A DNA stretch of 64,000 nt from Devosia sp. FKR38 (lineage in GTDB: Bacteria > Pseudomonadota > Alphaproteobacteria > Rhizobiales > Devosiaceae), in contig NZ_STGC01000005.1 of assembly GCF_005222805.1 (NCBI RefSeq), positions 1,278,456-1,342,455 on the forward strand. The letters run 5' to 3'. Positions within the stretch are counted from its first letter, which is position 1. Each line of letters opens with the position of its first letter. Below are positions 36,309 to 47,985 of the stretch, in pieces. The notes beneath the pieces are model-generated. The model did not search any database, was not told where the DNA came from, and saw only the letters and a program-made list of their open reading frames with translations. A program made the position numbers and the translations under genes.

Positions 36309-38383
36309 CAGATCAGTCCCCCGGCCGCAATGGCCCAGGTCAGCAGAGCCGCAATGCCGATCAGCATGGCGAAGGCATAATGGTAGAGATAGCCCGACTG
36401 GAGCTTGGTGACCCAGCTGGTCACGTTGAGCACGCGCCGGCTGATGCCGCCGGTGATCTTGTCGTCCACCAGCCAGTCATCAAAGCCCTTCCAGAAGGCA
36501 CGGCCGATCCAAAGCGCAGGCTTCACGAAAATGAAGTCATACAGCTCGTCGAAGTACCACTTGTTGAGCAGGAACTTGTAGAGACCCGGATTGGTCGCCG
36601 CCAGCTTGGCCGGGGTCTCCGGACGCCGGATATACATGTACCAGGCGGTCACGAAGCCGATCAGCATGGCAAAGGTGGCGCTCCACTTCACCCAAAGCGG
36701 CACATGGTGCGCTGCTTCGATGATCTCGTGGTCGACCACGATCGCACCGGCGAAGAAGTGCTCGATATGCTCCACATCGTGGAAGAACATGCCGTAGAAC
36801 ACCGCACCCGCCAGCACCGCACCAATGGCGAGCACATAGAGCGGCACCAGCATCACATTGGGCGCCTCATGGGCATTGTCATAGGCCGAGCCATGGTGAC
36901 CATGGTCATCATGCGCGTGATCATCATGCGCATGGTCGTCATGGGCGGCATGGTCATGGTGATCATGCGCTGCCTCGCGCGGCGTGCCGTGGAAGGTCAG
37001 GTGGATCAGGCGCCACGAGTAGAAGCTCGTGAACAGCGCCGCGATCACCAGCAGCCAGAAGGCGAACATGCCCGTGTTACCGCCGACGGCATAGGCCGCC
37101 TCGATGATGGAGTCCTTGGAGAAGAAGCCGGCAAAGCCAAGCCATTCCGTACCCGGAATGCCCACACCGGTCAGCGCCAGGGTGCCGATCAGCATCATGG
37201 CATAGGTGATCGGGATCTTCTTGCGCAGGCCGCCCATGTTCCCCATGTCCTGCTCATGGTGCATGGCATGGATCACCGCGCCAGCGCCCAGGAACAGCAG
37301 CGCCTTGAAGAAGGCATGGGTGAACAGGTGGAACACGCCGGCCGAATAGGCCCCTGCCCCCAACGCCACGAACATGTAGCCGAGCTGCGAACAGGTCGAA
37401 TAGGCGATCACGCGCTTGATGTCGTTCTGCACGAGGCCCACCGTCGCCGCGAAGAACGCGGTGATGGCGCCGATCACCAGCACGAAGGTCATCGCCGTCG
37501 GCGAGGTCTCGAACAGCGGCGACAGACGCGCCACCATGAACACACCGGCGGTCACCATGGTGGCCGCATGGATCAGCGCCGACACCGGGGTCGGGCCTTC
37601 CATGGCGTCCGGCAGCCAGGTGTGCAGCAGGAACTGCGCCGACTTGCCCATGGCACCCATGAACAGCAGCAGGCAGATGACAGTCATCGCATCAAGCTGC
37701 CAGCCGAGGAACTGCATCACCGGCAGACCGGTGGTGCCGAACTCGCCGACCGCATGGAACGCGCCGTCGAAGTCGATATGGCCCAGCACCATGAAGGCGC
37801 CGAAAATGCCCAGGGCAAAGCCGAAGTCACCCACGCGGTTGACGATAAACGCCTTCATGGCGGCCGCCGTTGCCGACGGCTTGGTGTACCAGAAGCCGAT
37901 CAGCAGATACGAGGCCAGACCCACGCCTTCCCAGCCAAAAAACATCTGCAGGAAGTTGTCGGCCGTCACCAGCATCAGCATCGCGAAGGTGAAGAGGCTC
38001 AGATAGGCAAAGAACCGGCTGCGATGCGGATCGTCGGCCATGTAGCCGATCGAATAGATATGCACCAGGCTCGAGACCGTATTGACCACCACCAGCATGA
38101 TGGCCGTCAGCGTGTCGACGCGCAGCACCCAGCGCAGGTCCATGTCGCCGACCTGGATCCAGCGCATGATCTCGATCTTGACCACGGCCGTATGGCCATC
38201 AGCCACGGCGCCAACGAGGCCGCCGCCAAAGGCGACCGGCAGGAACACCACCCAGCTCAGCACCGCTGCAATCAGCAGCAGGCCGGTGGTGATATATTCG
38301 CTGGTCCGATGACCGATGGTCCGACCCAGAAGCCCCGCTATCAGCGCACCGATAAGGGGCAGGAAAACAATCGCTTGAATCAT
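36308..38383 (-). CDS. nuoL: NADH-quinone oxidoreductase subunit L with histidine-rich loop
   Basis: The distal antiporter-like pump of complex I, 691 aa, including the long lateral amphipathic helix at the C-terminus. Hallmarks are [39 protein letters not shown] and [15 protein letters not shown]. At about residues 470-505 there is a loop made almost wholly of His, Asp and Ala with [13 protein letters not shown] and HGHHG runs, which could bind divalent metal. It accounts for the length above the family norm. Confidence 0.96.
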   Translation of the reverse strand: MIQAIVFLPLIGALIAGLLGRTIGHRTSEYITTGLLLIAAVLSWVVFLPVAFGGGLVGAVADGHTAVVKIEIMRWIQVGDMDLRWVLRVDTLTAIMLVVVNTVSSLVHIYSIGYMADDPHRSRFFAYLSLFTFAMLMLVTADNFLQMFFGWEGVGLASYLLIGFWYTKPSATAAAMKAFIVNRVGDFGFALGIFGAFMVLGHIDFDGAFHAVGEFGTTGLPVMQFLGWQLDAMTVICLLLFMGAMGKSAQFLLHTWLPDAMEGPTPVSALIHAATMVTAGVFMVARLSPLFETSPTAMTFVLVIGAITAFFAATVGLVQNDIKRVIAYSTCSQLGYMFVALGAGAYSAGVFHLFTHAFFKALLFLGAGAVIHAMHHEQDMGNMGGLRKKIPITYAMMLIGTLALTGVGIPGTEWLGFAGFFSKDSIIEAAYAVGGNTGMFAFWLLVIAALFTSFYSWRLIHLTFHGTPREAAHDHHDHAAHDDHAHDDHAHDDHGHHGSAYDNAHEAPNVMLVPLYVLAIGAVLAGAVFYGMFFHDVEHIEHFFAGAIVVDHEIIEAAHHVPLWVKWSATFAMLIGFVTAWYMYIRRPETPAKLAATNPGLYKFLLNKWYFDELYDFIFVKPALWIGRAFWKGFDDWLVDDKITGGISRRVLNVTSWVTKLQSGYLYHYAFAMLIGIAALLTWAIAAGGLI

Positions 38384-38394
38384 AGCGGTGGTTC

Positions 38395-38709
38395 TTAGCC
38401 CTTCATCGTGTTGACGTCTTCAACCGCGATCGAGCCACGGTTGCGATAGAAAATGACCAGGATGGCCAGGCCGATGGCGGCCTCTGCGGCAGCGACCGTC
38501 AGGATCAGCAGCGCAAAGATCTGACCCTGAAGGTCATTGAGCTGCGCGCTGAAGGCCACCAGATTGAGGTTCACCGCCAGAAGGATGAGTTCCACCGACA
38601 TCAGGATGACGATGATGTTCTTGCGGTTGATGAAAATCCCGAACACGCCCAGCGTGAACAGAATGGCTGCTACGGTCAGGTAGTGACCGAGCCCGATACC
38701 CAAGCCCAT
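38395..38709 (-). CDS. nuoK: NADH-quinone oxidoreductase subunit K
   Basis: A 104-aa three-helix membrane subunit, the Mrp-C homologue. It carries the two membrane glutamates essential for proton pumping, in [15 protein letters not shown] and [12 protein letters not shown]. It lies 9 bases after nuoJ and 11 before nuoL. Confidence 0.97.
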   Translation of the reverse strand: MGLGIGLGHYLTVAAILFTLGVFGIFINRKNIIVILMSVELILLAVNLNLVAFSAQLNDLQGQIFALLILTVAAAEAAIGLAILVIFYRNRGSIAVEDVNTMKG

Positions 38710-38718
38710 GTATGCCTC

Positions 38719-39324
38719 CTACAGCCCTTGACCGCTTTTGACTTTGACGATTTCCAGCGTTTCGGATGGCCGACGGCCAACCTGCTTGACCGGATCCTGA
38801 CGCTTCACATTGCTCTTGTGCTGCAGCGTGAGCACGATGGCGCCAATCATGGCCACCAGCAGCACAGCCGCTGCGCCCAGGAACAGGAACACATAGCGCG
38901 TATAGAGCACCTGGCCGATGGCGCGGATATTGTCCACGCCACCCAGCGGCAGTACCGCTGCAGCCGTGACCTCAGGCGACACCACAAAGCTGCCGGCGAC
39001 CATCAGCAGCTCGAGCAGCAGCACGGCGCCCACAATCACGCCAATCGGCGCATATTGCAGGAAGCCCTGCCGCAGCGAGGCGAAGTCGACGTCCAGCATC
39101 ATGACGACGAACAGGAACAGCACCATGACGGCGCCGACATAGACCACGATCAGCATCAGCGCCAGGAACTCGGCACCAGCCAGCATGAACAGACCCGAGG
39201 CGTTGAAGAAAACCAGGATCAGGAACAGCACGGCGTGAATCGGGTTCTTGGCGGAGATCACCATCAGCGCCGCAGCCACGGCGATCGCCGAGAAAACGTA
39301 GAAGAAGAACAGTGGAAGTGTCAT
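38719..39324 (-). CDS. nuoJ: NADH-quinone oxidoreductase subunit J
   Basis: A 201-aa five-helix membrane subunit. The central helix AEFLALMLIVVYVGAVMVLFLFVVMML contains the pi-bulge region important for coupling (here described by its conserved LI.VYVGA.MVLFLFV pattern). The C-terminus is soluble and basic. It lies between nuoI and nuoK with gaps of about 10 bases. Confidence 0.96.
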   Translation of the reverse strand: MTLPLFFFYVFSAIAVAAALMVISAKNPIHAVLFLILVFFNASGLFMLAGAEFLALMLIVVYVGAVMVLFLFVVMMLDVDFASLRQGFLQYAPIGVIVGAVLLLELLMVAGSFVVSPEVTAAAVLPLGGVDNIRAIGQVLYTRYVFLFLGAAAVLLVAMIGAIVLTLQHKSNVKRQDPVKQVGRRPSETLEIVKVKSGQGL

Positions 39325-39335
39325 GCGCTTCCCTC

Positions 39336-39824
39336 TCAGCGATACGGTGCGTCGGCGGACAGATTGGCAGCGATTTCGCGCTCCCAGCGGTCACCGTTGG
39401 CGAGCAGCTTCTCCTTGGAGAAATACAGCTCTTCGCGCGTTTCAGTGGCGAATTCGAAGTTCGGACCTTCCACGATCGCGTCCACCGGGCAGGCTTCCTG
39501 GCAGAAGCCGCAGTAGATGCACTTGACCATGTCGATGTCGTACCGAACGGTGCGGCGGGTGCCGTCGTTCTGGCGCGGACCAGCCTCGATGGTGATGGCC
39601 TGCGCCGGGCAGATCGCTTCACAGAGTTTGCAGGCGATGCAGCGCTCTTCCCCATTGGGATAACGGCGCAGCGCATGTTCACCGCGGAAGCGCGGGCTGA
39701 CATGCCCCTTCTCGAACGGGTAGTTGATCGTCGGCTTGGCCGTGAAGAAATATCGCATGGTCAGGCCAAAGGCCTTCACCAGCTCAGTGAGCAGCAGCGT
39801 ATTGACGAACTGGGCGGCGCGCAT
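39336..39824 (-). CDS. nuoI: NADH-quinone oxidoreductase subunit I
   Basis: A 162-aa iron-sulfur protein of the peripheral arm with two [4Fe-4S] clusters (N6a, N6b). The binding motifs are [12 protein letters not shown] (Cys62, 65, 68, 72) and [12 protein letters not shown] (Cys102, 105, 108, 112). An amphipathic N-terminal helix would contact the membrane. The start overlaps the nuoH stop by one base. Confidence 0.98.
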   Translation of the reverse strand: MRAAQFVNTLLLTELVKAFGLTMRYFFTAKPTINYPFEKGHVSPRFRGEHALRRYPNGEERCIACKLCEAICPAQAITIEAGPRQNDGTRRTVRYDIDMVKCIYCGFCQEACPVDAIVEGPNFEFATETREELYFSKEKLLANGDRWEREIAANLSADAPYR

Positions 39825-40921
39825 CAGGCCATCCCTCCATGCCAGCCCCAGCCGGTGAGCTGAAGCACGAATGCAACAATGACGACCATCAGCAGCGACA
39901 GCGGCAGGAACAGCTTCCAGCCAATGCGCATCAGCTGGTCATAGCGGTAGCGCGGCACGATGGCCTTGGCCATGGCGAACATGAAGAACACCATGCTCAC
40001 CTTGATGAAGAACCACACCACGCCCGGGATCCAGGTGAACGGCGGCAGATCGATCGGCGACGTCCAGCCACCCAGGAACAGCACCGTGGTCATGGCGCAC
40101 ATCAACAGGATCGAGATGTACTCGCCCAGCATGAACAGCATGTAGGGCGTGGCCGAATATTCGGTCATGAAGCCGGCAACCAGCTCGGATTCGCCTTCCG
40201 CCAGATCGAAGGGCGGGCGGTTGGTCTCGGCAAGGGCCGAGATGTAGAAAATCACGAACATCGGGAACAGCGGCAGCCAGAACCAGTTCAGGAACGTCAG
40301 CTGCGGCAGGCCGATCATATTGGCCAGACCCATTTCCTTCTGGGCCATGATGATGTCGCTGAGGTTCAGCGAACCCACGCAGAGCAGCACCGTGATGATC
40401 ACGAGGCCAATCGACACCTCATAGGACACCATCTGTGCGGCAGCGCGCAGCGAGCCGAGGAACGGATACTTCGAGTTCGAAGCCCAGCCGCCGATGATCA
40501 CGCCATAGACGCCCAGCGACGAGATCGCGAGGAGGTACAAAATACCGAGGTTGATGTCGGCAATCGCCATGCCCGGGCCAACAGGCACCACCACCCAGCC
40601 CGTCAGGGCCAGCGTGGCCGTCAGCAGCGGGGCCAAAAGGAACAGGATCTTGTCGGCGCCGCCGGGGATCACGGGCTCCTTGAGCGCGAACTTGATCAGA
40701 TCGGCAAAGCTCTGCAGCAGGCCGAACGGACCCACCACGTTGGGGCCACGGCGCAGCTGCACCGCCGCCCAGATCTTGCGATCGGCCAGCAGAATGAAGG
40801 CGGTGAACACCAGCAGCGACACCAGCAGCAGCAGAGCCTTGTAGATCAGCCCCACCTGCACGCCCCAGCCCAGGGGCGGGATGCCAAGAAGATAGTCGAG
40901 GGCAGCCAGAATGAAGTCCAT
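39824..40921 (-). CDS. nuoH: NADH-quinone oxidoreductase subunit H
   Basis: A 365-aa membrane subunit that, with NuoB and NuoD, forms the quinone chamber and the first proton path. Conserved segments are [20 protein letters not shown] near the N-terminus, [20 protein letters not shown], and the acidic [20 protein letters not shown] loop facing the quinone site. It lies 9 bases after nuoG. Confidence 0.98.
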   Translation of the reverse strand: MDFILAALDYLLGIPPLGWGVQVGLIYKALLLLVSLLVFTAFILLADRKIWAAVQLRRGPNVVGPFGLLQSFADLIKFALKEPVIPGGADKILFLLAPLLTATLALTGWVVVPVGPGMAIADINLGILYLLAISSLGVYGVIIGGWASNSKYPFLGSLRAAAQMVSYEVSIGLVIITVLLCVGSLNLSDIIMAQKEMGLANMIGLPQLTFLNWFWLPLFPMFVIFYISALAETNRPPFDLAEGESELVAGFMTEYSATPYMLFMLGEYISILLMCAMTTVLFLGGWTSPIDLPPFTWIPGVVWFFIKVSMVFFMFAMAKAIVPRYRYDQLMRIGWKLFLPLSLLMVVIVAFVLQLTGWGWHGGMA

Positions 40922-40930
40922 TATGCTCCC

Positions 40931-42997
40931 CTACTCTGCCGCCTGCCGAAGACCGGCGGCAGTCGCTGCGCATTCGCCCATCACGGCAGACGCGCGGGCA
41001 ATCGGATTGCTGAGATAGAATTCGCTGACGGGCGAGACGAAGCTCGTCTTCTTGCCCTTGGCCGAACCCTTTGCCAGCTTGCTTATATCGGCGGTCGTGC
41101 CAGCCGCAATGGCGTCGATACGGGCCAGGTGCGGATGCTGTGCATAGATCGCCGCCCGCAGCTGGGCCAGCGAGTTGAACGGCAGCGCCGAACCGGCCAG
41201 CGCCGACAGCGCACGGATGATGGCCCAGTCTTCCTTGGCCTCGCCCGGCGGGAACACGGCGCGAGTGGTCACCTGCACGCGGCCCTCGGTATTGACATAG
41301 GTGGCGCTCTTTTCGGTATAGGCGGCCGCCGGCAGGATAACGTCGGCGCGATGCGCCGCGTTGTCACCATGGGTGCCGATATAGACCACCAGCGTATCGC
41401 CGACATTGGCCAGGTCGAATTCGTCAGCGCCGAGCAGGAACAGCACATCGACGCCACCAGCCAGCATGGCGGCAGTATCAGCAGCGCCCTTGGCCGGCAC
41501 GAAGCCGATATCGAGAGCACCGACACGCGCTGCTGCATTGTGCAGCACGGCAAAGCCATTCCAGCCTTCCGCAACCTCGGCGTTACCGGTCGCCAGCTTG
41601 GCAGCCGCAGCCAGCACGTCAGCACTCGCAGCGCCTTCGCCCACGATCACCAGCGGTGTCTTGGCCTTGGCCCAGGCTTCGGCAAAGCTGCCCTTGCCTT
41701 CGGCCAGTTCATTCAGGCTCTCGGAGCCACTGCCCAGATGCTGGGTCGGATAGGTCAGGTCAGCGGCTTCGCCGATCACCCCGATCGGCAGGCCCTTGGC
41801 GCGCCAGGCCTTGCGGATGCGGGCATTCAGCACAGCCGCTTCCTTGCGCGGATTGGTGCCGATCAGCAGGATCGCATCAGCCTTCTCGATCCCCACGATG
41901 GTGGGATTGAAGATATAGCTGGCGCGACCGGCCGCCGGCGACAGCGCCGAACCCACCGGACGAGCATCGACACTGCCCGAACCGAGACCGGCCAGCAGCG
42001 CCTTGAGCGCATACATTTCTTCAACACCGGCGAGATCGCCAGCAATGGCACCCACGCGGGCGCCGGCCTTCTTGACGGCCTTGGCGACGGTGGCAAAAGC
42101 ATCGTCCCAGGTGGTGGCCGTCAGCTTCTTGCCCTTGCGGACATAGGGGCGGTCGAGCCGCTGGCTCTTCAGGCCATCCCAGATGAAGCGCGTCTTGTCG
42201 GAAATCCACTCTTCGTTGATCGCCTCATTGATGCGCGGCAGGATGCGCATCACTTCGCGACCACGGCTGTCGACGCGGATATTGGAGCCAACGGCATCCA
42301 TCACGTCGATCGACTCGGTCTTGGTCAGTTCCCACGGGCGGGCATTGAACGCATAGGGCTTGGACGTCAGCGCGCCCACCGGGCACAGATCGATCACATT
42401 GCCCTGCAGCTCGCTGCTCAGCGCCTTTTCGAGATAGGTGGTGATCTCGGCGTCCTCGCCGCGACCCAGCAGACCCATCTCGGCAATGCCGGCCACTTCG
42501 GTGGTGAAGCGGACGCAACGCGTGCAATGGATGCAACGGTTCATCGAAGTCTTGACCAGCGGGCCAATGTACTTGTCTTCGACGGCGCGCTTGTTCTCGG
42601 CAAAGCGGTTCTTGTCCACGCCATAGGCCATGGCCTGATCCTGCAGGTCGCACTCGCCGCCCTGATCACAGATCGGGCAATCCAGCGGGTGGTTGATCAG
42701 CAGGAATTCCATCACGCCTTCGCGGGCCTTCTTGACCATGGGCGTGTTGGTGAACATTTCCGGCGGCTCGCCGTTCGGGCCCGGACGCATGTCCTTGACG
42801 CCCATGGCACAGCTGGCCTGGGGCTTGGGCGGACCGCCCTTGACCTCAACCAGGCACATGCGGCAATTGCCGGCCACCGACAGGCGCTCGTGGTAACAGA
42901 AGCGCGGGATTTCCGCGCCGGCAGCTTCCGCAGCCTGCATCAGCGTGTAGTGGTCGGGAACTTCGACCAGCTTGCCGTCAACCTTGATACTTGCCAT
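40931..42997 (-). CDS. nuoG: NADH-quinone oxidoreductase subunit G
   Basis: The large iron-sulfur subunit of the peripheral arm, 688 aa. The N-terminal [2Fe-2S] site uses cysteines in [16 protein letters not shown] and ASC; the next cluster uses [14 protein letters not shown] preceded by NHP; a third uses [10 protein letters not shown] with a later DLCPVGAL. The C-terminal molybdopterin-like domain is shortened, as in alphaproteobacteria and mitochondria. It lies 5 bases after nuoF. Confidence 0.98.
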   Translation of the reverse strand: MASIKVDGKLVEVPDHYTLMQAAEAAGAEIPRFCYHERLSVAGNCRMCLVEVKGGPPKPQASCAMGVKDMRPGPNGEPPEMFTNTPMVKKAREGVMEFLLINHPLDCPICDQGGECDLQDQAMAYGVDKNRFAENKRAVEDKYIGPLVKTSMNRCIHCTRCVRFTTEVAGIAEMGLLGRGEDAEITTYLEKALSSELQGNVIDLCPVGALTSKPYAFNARPWELTKTESIDVMDAVGSNIRVDSRGREVMRILPRINEAINEEWISDKTRFIWDGLKSQRLDRPYVRKGKKLTATTWDDAFATVAKAVKKAGARVGAIAGDLAGVEEMYALKALLAGLGSGSVDARPVGSALSPAAGRASYIFNPTIVGIEKADAILLIGTNPRKEAAVLNARIRKAWRAKGLPIGVIGEAADLTYPTQHLGSGSESLNELAEGKGSFAEAWAKAKTPLVIVGEGAASADVLAAAAKLATGNAEVAEGWNGFAVLHNAAARVGALDIGFVPAKGAADTAAMLAGGVDVLFLLGADEFDLANVGDTLVVYIGTHGDNAAHRADVILPAAAYTEKSATYVNTEGRVQVTTRAVFPPGEAKEDWAIIRALSALAGSALPFNSLAQLRAAIYAQHPHLARIDAIAAGTTADISKLAKGSAKGKKTSFVSPVSEFYLSNPIARASAVMGECAATAAGLRQAAE

Positions 42998-43002
42998 CAG
43001 AC

Positions 43003-44310
43003 CTACTCCGCCGCGATCGACGGCACGGCGCCATCGCTGGTGGACGAATATGTGTACTGGTCAATCCGCGCCTCGATCACGTGGCGGAAATTGCGGATCA
43101 GACCCTGGATCGGCCAGGCAGCCGCATCGCCGAGCGCACAGATGGTGTGCCCTTCGATCTGCTTGGTCACCTCGAACAGCATGTCGATTTCGCGCTTCTG
43201 CGCGCGGCCTTCGACCATGCGTTCCATCACGCGCATCATCCAGCCCGTGCCTTCGCGGCAGGGCGTGCACTGGCCGCAGCTCTCATGCTTGTAGAAAGCC
43301 GACAGGCGCCAGATGGCCTTGATGATATCGGTCTGCTTGTCCATCACGATGATGGCAGCAGTGCCCATCGAAGAGCCCGCTTCGCGCAGACCGTCGAAAT
43401 CGACGATGGCGTTCTGGATCTTCTCGCCGGGCACGCAGGGCACCGAAGCGCCGCCGGGGATCACGGCCAGCAGATTGTCCCAGCCGCCGCGGATGCCGCC
43501 GCAGTGCTTTTCGATGATGTCCTTGAAGCTTTCGCCCATGGCTTCTTCGAACGTGGCCGGCTTGTTCACATGGCCCGACACGCACATGAGCTTCGTGCCA
43601 GTGTTATTGGCGCGGCCGATCGAGGCAAACCAGGCGCCCGAGCGACGCAGGATCTCGGGGACAACGGCGATCGATTCGACATTGTTCACGGTCGTGGGAT
43701 TGCCATAGACGCCCATGCCCGCCGGGAACGGCGGCTTCAGGCGCGGCTGGCCCTTCTTGCCTTCCAGCGATTCCATCAGCGCGGTTTCTTCACCGCAGAT
43801 GTAGGCGCCGGCGCCATGGTGGACGATGATGTCCAGATCCCAGCCATGGATATTGTCCTTGCCGATCAGGCGGGCCTCATAGGCCTCCTCGACGGCGCGT
43901 TCCAGGTGCTGGCGTTCACGGATGAACTCGCCGCGCACATAGATGAAGGCGGTATGCGCATCCATGGCGCGCGCGGCCAACAGGCACCCTTCCACCAGGT
44001 GATGCGGGTCATGGCGCAGGATTTCGCGATCCTTGCAGGTGCCCGGCTCGGATTCGTCGGCATTGACCAAGAGGTAATGCGGACGGCCATCGTTGACCTT
44101 GGGCATGAAGGTCCATTTCAGCGCCGTCGGGAAACCGGCGCCGCCACGGCCGCGCAGGCCCGAGGCCTTGACCTCATTGGTAATCCAGTCACGGCCGGAA
44201 TCGATAAATTCCTTTGTGCCGACCCAGGCGCCGCGTTCGCGCGCCCCGGCCAGGGTCCAGTCATGCTGGCCATACAGATTGGTGAAAATGCGATCTTTAT
44301 CAGCGAGCAT
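43003..44310 (-). CDS. nuoF: NADH-quinone oxidoreductase subunit F
   Basis: The NADH- and FMN-binding subunit, 435 aa. The glycine-rich NADH loop is [15 protein letters not shown]; the FMN/NADH region [19 protein letters not shown]; and the [4Fe-4S] N3 cluster uses [11 protein letters not shown] with a distant Cys in [10 protein letters not shown]. All residues expected for electron entry are present. It lies 9 bases after nuoE. Confidence 0.98.
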   Translation of the reverse strand: MLADKDRIFTNLYGQHDWTLAGARERGAWVGTKEFIDSGRDWITNEVKASGLRGRGGAGFPTALKWTFMPKVNDGRPHYLLVNADESEPGTCKDREILRHDPHHLVEGCLLAARAMDAHTAFIYVRGEFIRERQHLERAVEEAYEARLIGKDNIHGWDLDIIVHHGAGAYICGEETALMESLEGKKGQPRLKPPFPAGMGVYGNPTTVNNVESIAVVPEILRRSGAWFASIGRANNTGTKLMCVSGHVNKPATFEEAMGESFKDIIEKHCGGIRGGWDNLLAVIPGGASVPCVPGEKIQNAIVDFDGLREAGSSMGTAAIIVMDKQTDIIKAIWRLSAFYKHESCGQCTPCREGTGWMMRVMERMVEGRAQKREIDMLFEVTKQIEGHTICALGDAAAWPIQGLIRNFRHVIEARIDQYTYSSTSDGAVPSIAAE

Positions 44311-44319
44311 CGTTCACTC

Positions 44320-45588
44320 CTACCGCGGCTTCTTGCCGAAGACGCGGACATATTCAGCTTCGCCACCCTTGGCGAGTGCGGCGGCCTGCTTGACCCACTC
44401 GTCGCGCGTCACCCGGCCCTTAAAGCCCAGTGCGTCATCGAGCTTGGCGATATCGGCCTCTGTGAAGGCAGCAACCTGGCTCCACTGGGTCACACCCAGG
44501 GCCTTGAGCTTGCCTTCCAGCACCGGACCAACACCCGAGATCAGCTTCAGATCATCAGCAGCACCGGCTGGAGCCGCAAACAGCGGCGTCGCCGCAGGTG
44601 CTGCGCTCTCGGCCTTGGCCGCCGGAGCATTGGACGCAATGATGGTGCGGCTCTTCTTTTCGCCGCTGGCCTTGCCCGTGTCCTGGACAGCTGGGGACTC
44701 GGCGCCGACAGCGCCCTCGCGCATAGCGTCGTTGGGCTTGCCATTGGCCTTGGCCGAAGCATTGGTGGCCTTGCGTTCACCCTCCGCCTTGGCTTCGGAG
44801 ACCTTGGCTGCGGCCGGCGTCCCCTTGAGGGCCGGCGCGGATTCCTCGCTCACGTCCTTGGGCTTGGCAGCGGTCGTAGGTGCCTGTGCAGCGGCGGGAG
44901 CCGGTGCAGGAGCCGCCGCGGGGGCAGCTGCATCAGCAGGCGGGGCCGGCGGAATGAACTTCTCGCGCTTGGCGGTCGGCTTTTCCAGCAGCGTGGTGCG
45001 GCCGCCTTCAGCCGCCGAATGCAGGCGGTCGATCTGCGGACCCGGCTTGATGGTCGCACCCTTGCCAGCGGCAAAGGCGTCCACGATCTCTTCGAAGCGC
45101 GCGGGCGTCAGGTCTTCATAGGTGTCGTGATAGATCGTCACCATGGGCGCGTTCACGCAGGCCCCGGCGCATTCCACCTCTTCCCAGCTCATCGTGCCAT
45201 CGGCATTGAGATGATGCGGATCGTGATGGATCTTGTTCTTGCAGATTTCGATCAGTTCGCCCGCCCCGCGCAGCATGCAGGGCGTCGTGCCGCACACCTG
45301 GATATGGGCGTTGCGGCCAACCGGCTGCAGCTGGAACTGGGTGTAGAACGTCGCCACTTCCAGCACGCGGATATAGGCCATGCCGAGCATGTCCGCGACC
45401 GTCTCGATCGTGGCGCGGCTGACCCAGCCGTCCTGGTCCTGCGCCCGCATCAGCAGCGGAATAACAGCAGATTGCTGACGGCCGGCCGGGTAAAGCCCGA
45501 TCTTCCATTCCGCCCATTTGGCGTTCTCAGCACTAAAGGCGAACTTGGCCGGCTGAACCGACTCGTCCGCTAGGCGACGCGCAACCAT
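44320..45588 (-). CDS. nuoE: NADH-quinone oxidoreductase subunit E with long C-terminal extension
   Basis: The first about 195 residues are the usual thioredoxin-like [2Fe-2S] domain, with cysteines in VCGTTPCML and ECAGACVNAP. The total is 422 aa, about twice the length of a standard NuoE. The extra part is an Ala/Pro/Lys-rich linker followed by a compact C-terminal module (DDLKLISGVGPVLEGKL..LGV..W..VA) that resembles a helix-hairpin-helix domain. Related alphaproteobacteria carry similar extensions (recalled). It shares one base with nuoD. Confidence 0.95.
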   Translation of the reverse strand: MVARRLADESVQPAKFAFSAENAKWAEWKIGLYPAGRQQSAVIPLLMRAQDQDGWVSRATIETVADMLGMAYIRVLEVATFYTQFQLQPVGRNAHIQVCGTTPCMLRGAGELIEICKNKIHHDPHHLNADGTMSWEEVECAGACVNAPMVTIYHDTYEDLTPARFEEIVDAFAAGKGATIKPGPQIDRLHSAAEGGRTTLLEKPTAKREKFIPPAPPADAAAPAAAPAPAPAAAQAPTTAAKPKDVSEESAPALKGTPAAAKVSEAKAEGERKATNASAKANGKPNDAMREGAVGAESPAVQDTGKASGEKKSRTIIASNAPAAKAESAAPAATPLFAAPAGAADDLKLISGVGPVLEGKLKALGVTQWSQVAAFTEADIAKLDDALGFKGRVTRDEWVKQAAALAKGGEAEYVRVFGKKPR

Positions 45589-46781
45589 CAGCGATCAACC
45601 TCTCCGAACACGATATCAAGCGAGCCAAGGATGGCCGAGACGTCAGCCAGCATGTGGCCGCGACACAGGAAATCCATGGCCGACAAATGCGCAAAACCCG
45701 GAGCCCGGATCTTGCAGCGATACGGCTTGTTGCTGCCGTCACTGACCAGGTAGACGCCGAATTCGCCCTTGGGCGCTTCGACGGCGGCATAGACCTCGCC
45801 GGCCGGCACCTTGTAGCCTTCGGTGTAGAGCTTGAAGTGATGGATCAGCGCTTCCATCGACTGCTTCATCTCGCCGCGCTTGGGCGGCACCACCTTGCCA
45901 TCGAGCGAGGAGACCGGCCCCTTGCCATCGGCAGCATTCAGCTTGTCCACGCACTGCTTCATGATGCGCGTCGACTGGCGCATCTCTTCCATGCGGATCA
46001 GGTAACGGTCAAAGCAGTCGCCGTTCTTGCCGATTGGAACATCGAAGTCCATTTCGGCATAGCATTCATAAGGCTGGCTCTTGCGCAGATCCCAGGCCGC
46101 GCCCGAACCGCGCACCATCACGCCCGAGAAGCCCAGGTTCCAGGCATCTTCGAGCTTGACCACGCCGATGTCGACATTGCGCTGCTTGAAGATGCGGTTC
46201 TCGGTCAGCAGCGCATCGATGTCGGCCAGCGCCTTGGGGAAGGTCTCGCAGAACACGCCGATATCGTCGATCAGCGCCTGCGGCAGGTCCTGATGCACGC
46301 CACCGGGACGGAAATAGGCGGCATGCATGCGCGCGCCCGAAGCGCGCTCATAGAACACCATCAGCTTTTCGCGCTGCTCGAAGCCCCACAGCGGCGGCGT
46401 CAGCGCGCCAACGTCCATGGCCTGCGTCGTCACGTTCATCAGGTGCGCCAACAGGCGCCCGATTTCCGAATAGAGCACGCGGATCAACTGGCCGCGCCGC
46501 GGAACTTCCAGTCCCAGCAGCTTTTCGACGGCCAGAGCGAAGGCATGCTCCTGGTTCATCGGCGCCACATAGTCGAGGCGATCGAAATAGGGCACGGCCT
46601 GCAGATAGGTCTTGGATTCGATCAGTTTTTCGGTGCCGCGGTGCAGCAGCCCGATATGCGGATCGACGCGCTCGACGACTTCGCCGTCCAGCTCCAGGAT
46701 CAGGCGCAGCACGCCATGGGCCGAGGGGTGAACCGGGCCGAAATTGATGGTGAAGTTGCGGACGTTCGCTTCAACGGTCAT
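45588..46781 (-). CDS. nuoD: NADH-quinone oxidoreductase subunit D
   Basis: A 397-aa subunit derived from the [NiFe]-hydrogenase large subunit, lining the quinone site. Typical stretches are [20 protein letters not shown], containing the quinone-contacting His, then [12 protein letters not shown], and the C-terminal [23 protein letters not shown]. The hydrogenase nickel cysteines are absent, as expected. It overlaps nuoC by 4 bases. Confidence 0.98.
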   Translation of the reverse strand: MTVEANVRNFTINFGPVHPSAHGVLRLILELDGEVVERVDPHIGLLHRGTEKLIESKTYLQAVPYFDRLDYVAPMNQEHAFALAVEKLLGLEVPRRGQLIRVLYSEIGRLLAHLMNVTTQAMDVGALTPPLWGFEQREKLMVFYERASGARMHAAYFRPGGVHQDLPQALIDDIGVFCETFPKALADIDALLTENRIFKQRNVDIGVVKLEDAWNLGFSGVMVRGSGAAWDLRKSQPYECYAEMDFDVPIGKNGDCFDRYLIRMEEMRQSTRIMKQCVDKLNAADGKGPVSSLDGKVVPPKRGEMKQSMEALIHHFKLYTEGYKVPAGEVYAAVEAPKGEFGVYLVSDGSNKPYRCKIRAPGFAHLSAMDFLCRGHMLADVSAILGSLDIVFGEVDR

Positions 46782-47395
46782 TGCTTGGCCTTCTCGTCAC
46801 CGGGCAGCACATAGTCAGTACCCTCCCAAGGCGACAAATAGTCAAAGGTGCGGAATTCCTGCATCAGCTGCACGGGCTCATAGACCACGCGCTTGCGCTC
46901 TTCGTCGTAGCGAACCTGCACAAAGCCGGTCACCGGGAAGTCCTTGCGCAGCGGATGGCCGTCAAAACCATAGTCGGTCAGGATGCGGCGCAGGTCCTGG
47001 TGACCAGAAAACAGCACGCCGAACAGGTCATAGGTCTCGCGCTCGAACCAGTCCGCGCCGCGATAGACGCCGGTGATGCTCGGCACAGGGCTGACATCGT
47101 CGGTCGTCACCTTGACGCGCACGCGCTGGTTCAGATGCGGGCTCATGAAGTGATAGATCACGTCAAAGCGCTCTTCGCGCTCGGGATAGTCTGCACCGCA
47201 GACGTCCACAAAGCTGATGAAGCGGCACTTCGGATCGTCGCGCAGGAACTGCGCCACAGAAACGATCGAATCGCGCGCCACGGTCAGCGTCAGTTCGCCG
47301 AACAGCACTTCACGCAGGACGACAGCGTCGCCCAGCGCGTTAGCGATGTGCTGGCCCAGGGCCTCGAGCGGATCAATCTGGACGGCGTCATCCAT
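46778..47395 (-). CDS. nuoC: NADH-quinone oxidoreductase subunit C
   Basis: A 205-aa peripheral-arm subunit of the 30-kDa family. The signature is visible as [20 protein letters not shown] followed by [17 protein letters not shown]. It is separate from NuoD (in some bacteria the two are fused). It is 11 bases after nuoB and overlaps nuoD. Confidence 0.97.
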   Translation of the reverse strand: MDDAVQIDPLEALGQHIANALGDAVVLREVLFGELTLTVARDSIVSVAQFLRDDPKCRFISFVDVCGADYPEREERFDVIYHFMSPHLNQRVRVKVTTDDVSPVPSITGVYRGADWFERETYDLFGVLFSGHQDLRRILTDYGFDGHPLRKDFPVTGFVQVRYDEERKRVVYEPVQLMQEFRTFDYLSPWEGTDYVLPGDEKAKQ

Positions 47396-47406
47396 TTTCA
47401 GCGGTC

Positions 47407-47985
47407 CTATCGTTCGATGGTGCCGGTGCGGCGAATCTTCTTCTGCAGCAGCAGAATGCCGTACAGAAGCGCTTCAGCCGTCGGAGGGCAGCCAGGGACA
47501 TAGACGTCCACCGGCAGCACGCGGTCGCAACCCCGCACCACCGAGTAGGAATAGTGATAGTAGCCGCCGCCATTGGCACAGCTGCCCATCGAAATCACAT
47601 AGCGCGGCTCTGGCATCTGGTCGTAGACCTTGCGCAGCGCCGGAGCCATCTTGTTGGTCAGCGTACCAGCAACGATCAGCACGTCCGACTGGCGCGGAGA
47701 GGCGCGCGGAGCCGTGCCGAAGCGTTCGATATCGTACCGCGGCATCGACATCTGCATCATTTCCACGGCGCAGCAGGCCAGGCCCGTCTGCATCCACATC
47801 AGCGAGCCCGTACGCGCCCAGGTCACCAGCTGCGAGACGGTGGAGACGAGGAAACCCTTGTCCGCCAGCTCGTCGGTCACATCGGTGAAGAAGGGATCGG
47901 TCGCGCCGGCGGGCTTGTTGGTCCGCGGATCGATCAGCCCGCTCGGGCGGGGCGCAACCAGGGTATTGTTCTCGTTCAATCCCAT
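47407..47985 (-). CDS. nuoB: NADH-quinone oxidoreductase subunit B
   Basis: A 192-aa subunit carrying the terminal [4Fe-4S] cluster N2, which passes electrons to quinone. The ligands are Cys71 and Cys72 ([10 protein letters not shown]), Cys136 (GSCANGGG) and Cys166 (VPGCPP). I chose the ATG at 47985 (MGLNENN), which has AAAGG upstream and overlaps the nuoA 3' end by 10 bases; an ATG at 48006 is possible but has a poor site. Confidence 0.97.
   Translation of the reverse strand: MGLNENNTLVAPRPSGLIDPRTNKPAGATDPFFTDVTDELADKGFLVSTVSQLVTWARTGSLMWMQTGLACCAVEMMQMSMPRYDIERFGTAPRASPRQSDVLIVAGTLTNKMAPALRKVYDQMPEPRYVISMGSCANGGGYYHYSYSVVRGCDRVLPVDVYVPGCPPTAEALLYGILLLQKKIRRTGTIER

Noticed and set aside
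39839..43294. A 1151-codon open frame on the plus strand opposite nuoG, nuoH and part of nuoF
   Set aside because: It is the complement of three unmistakable complex I genes, its product is full of His, Gln, Arg and Gly with no recognisable domain, and it has no ribosome-binding site. GC-rich codon bias keeps the antisense frame open.
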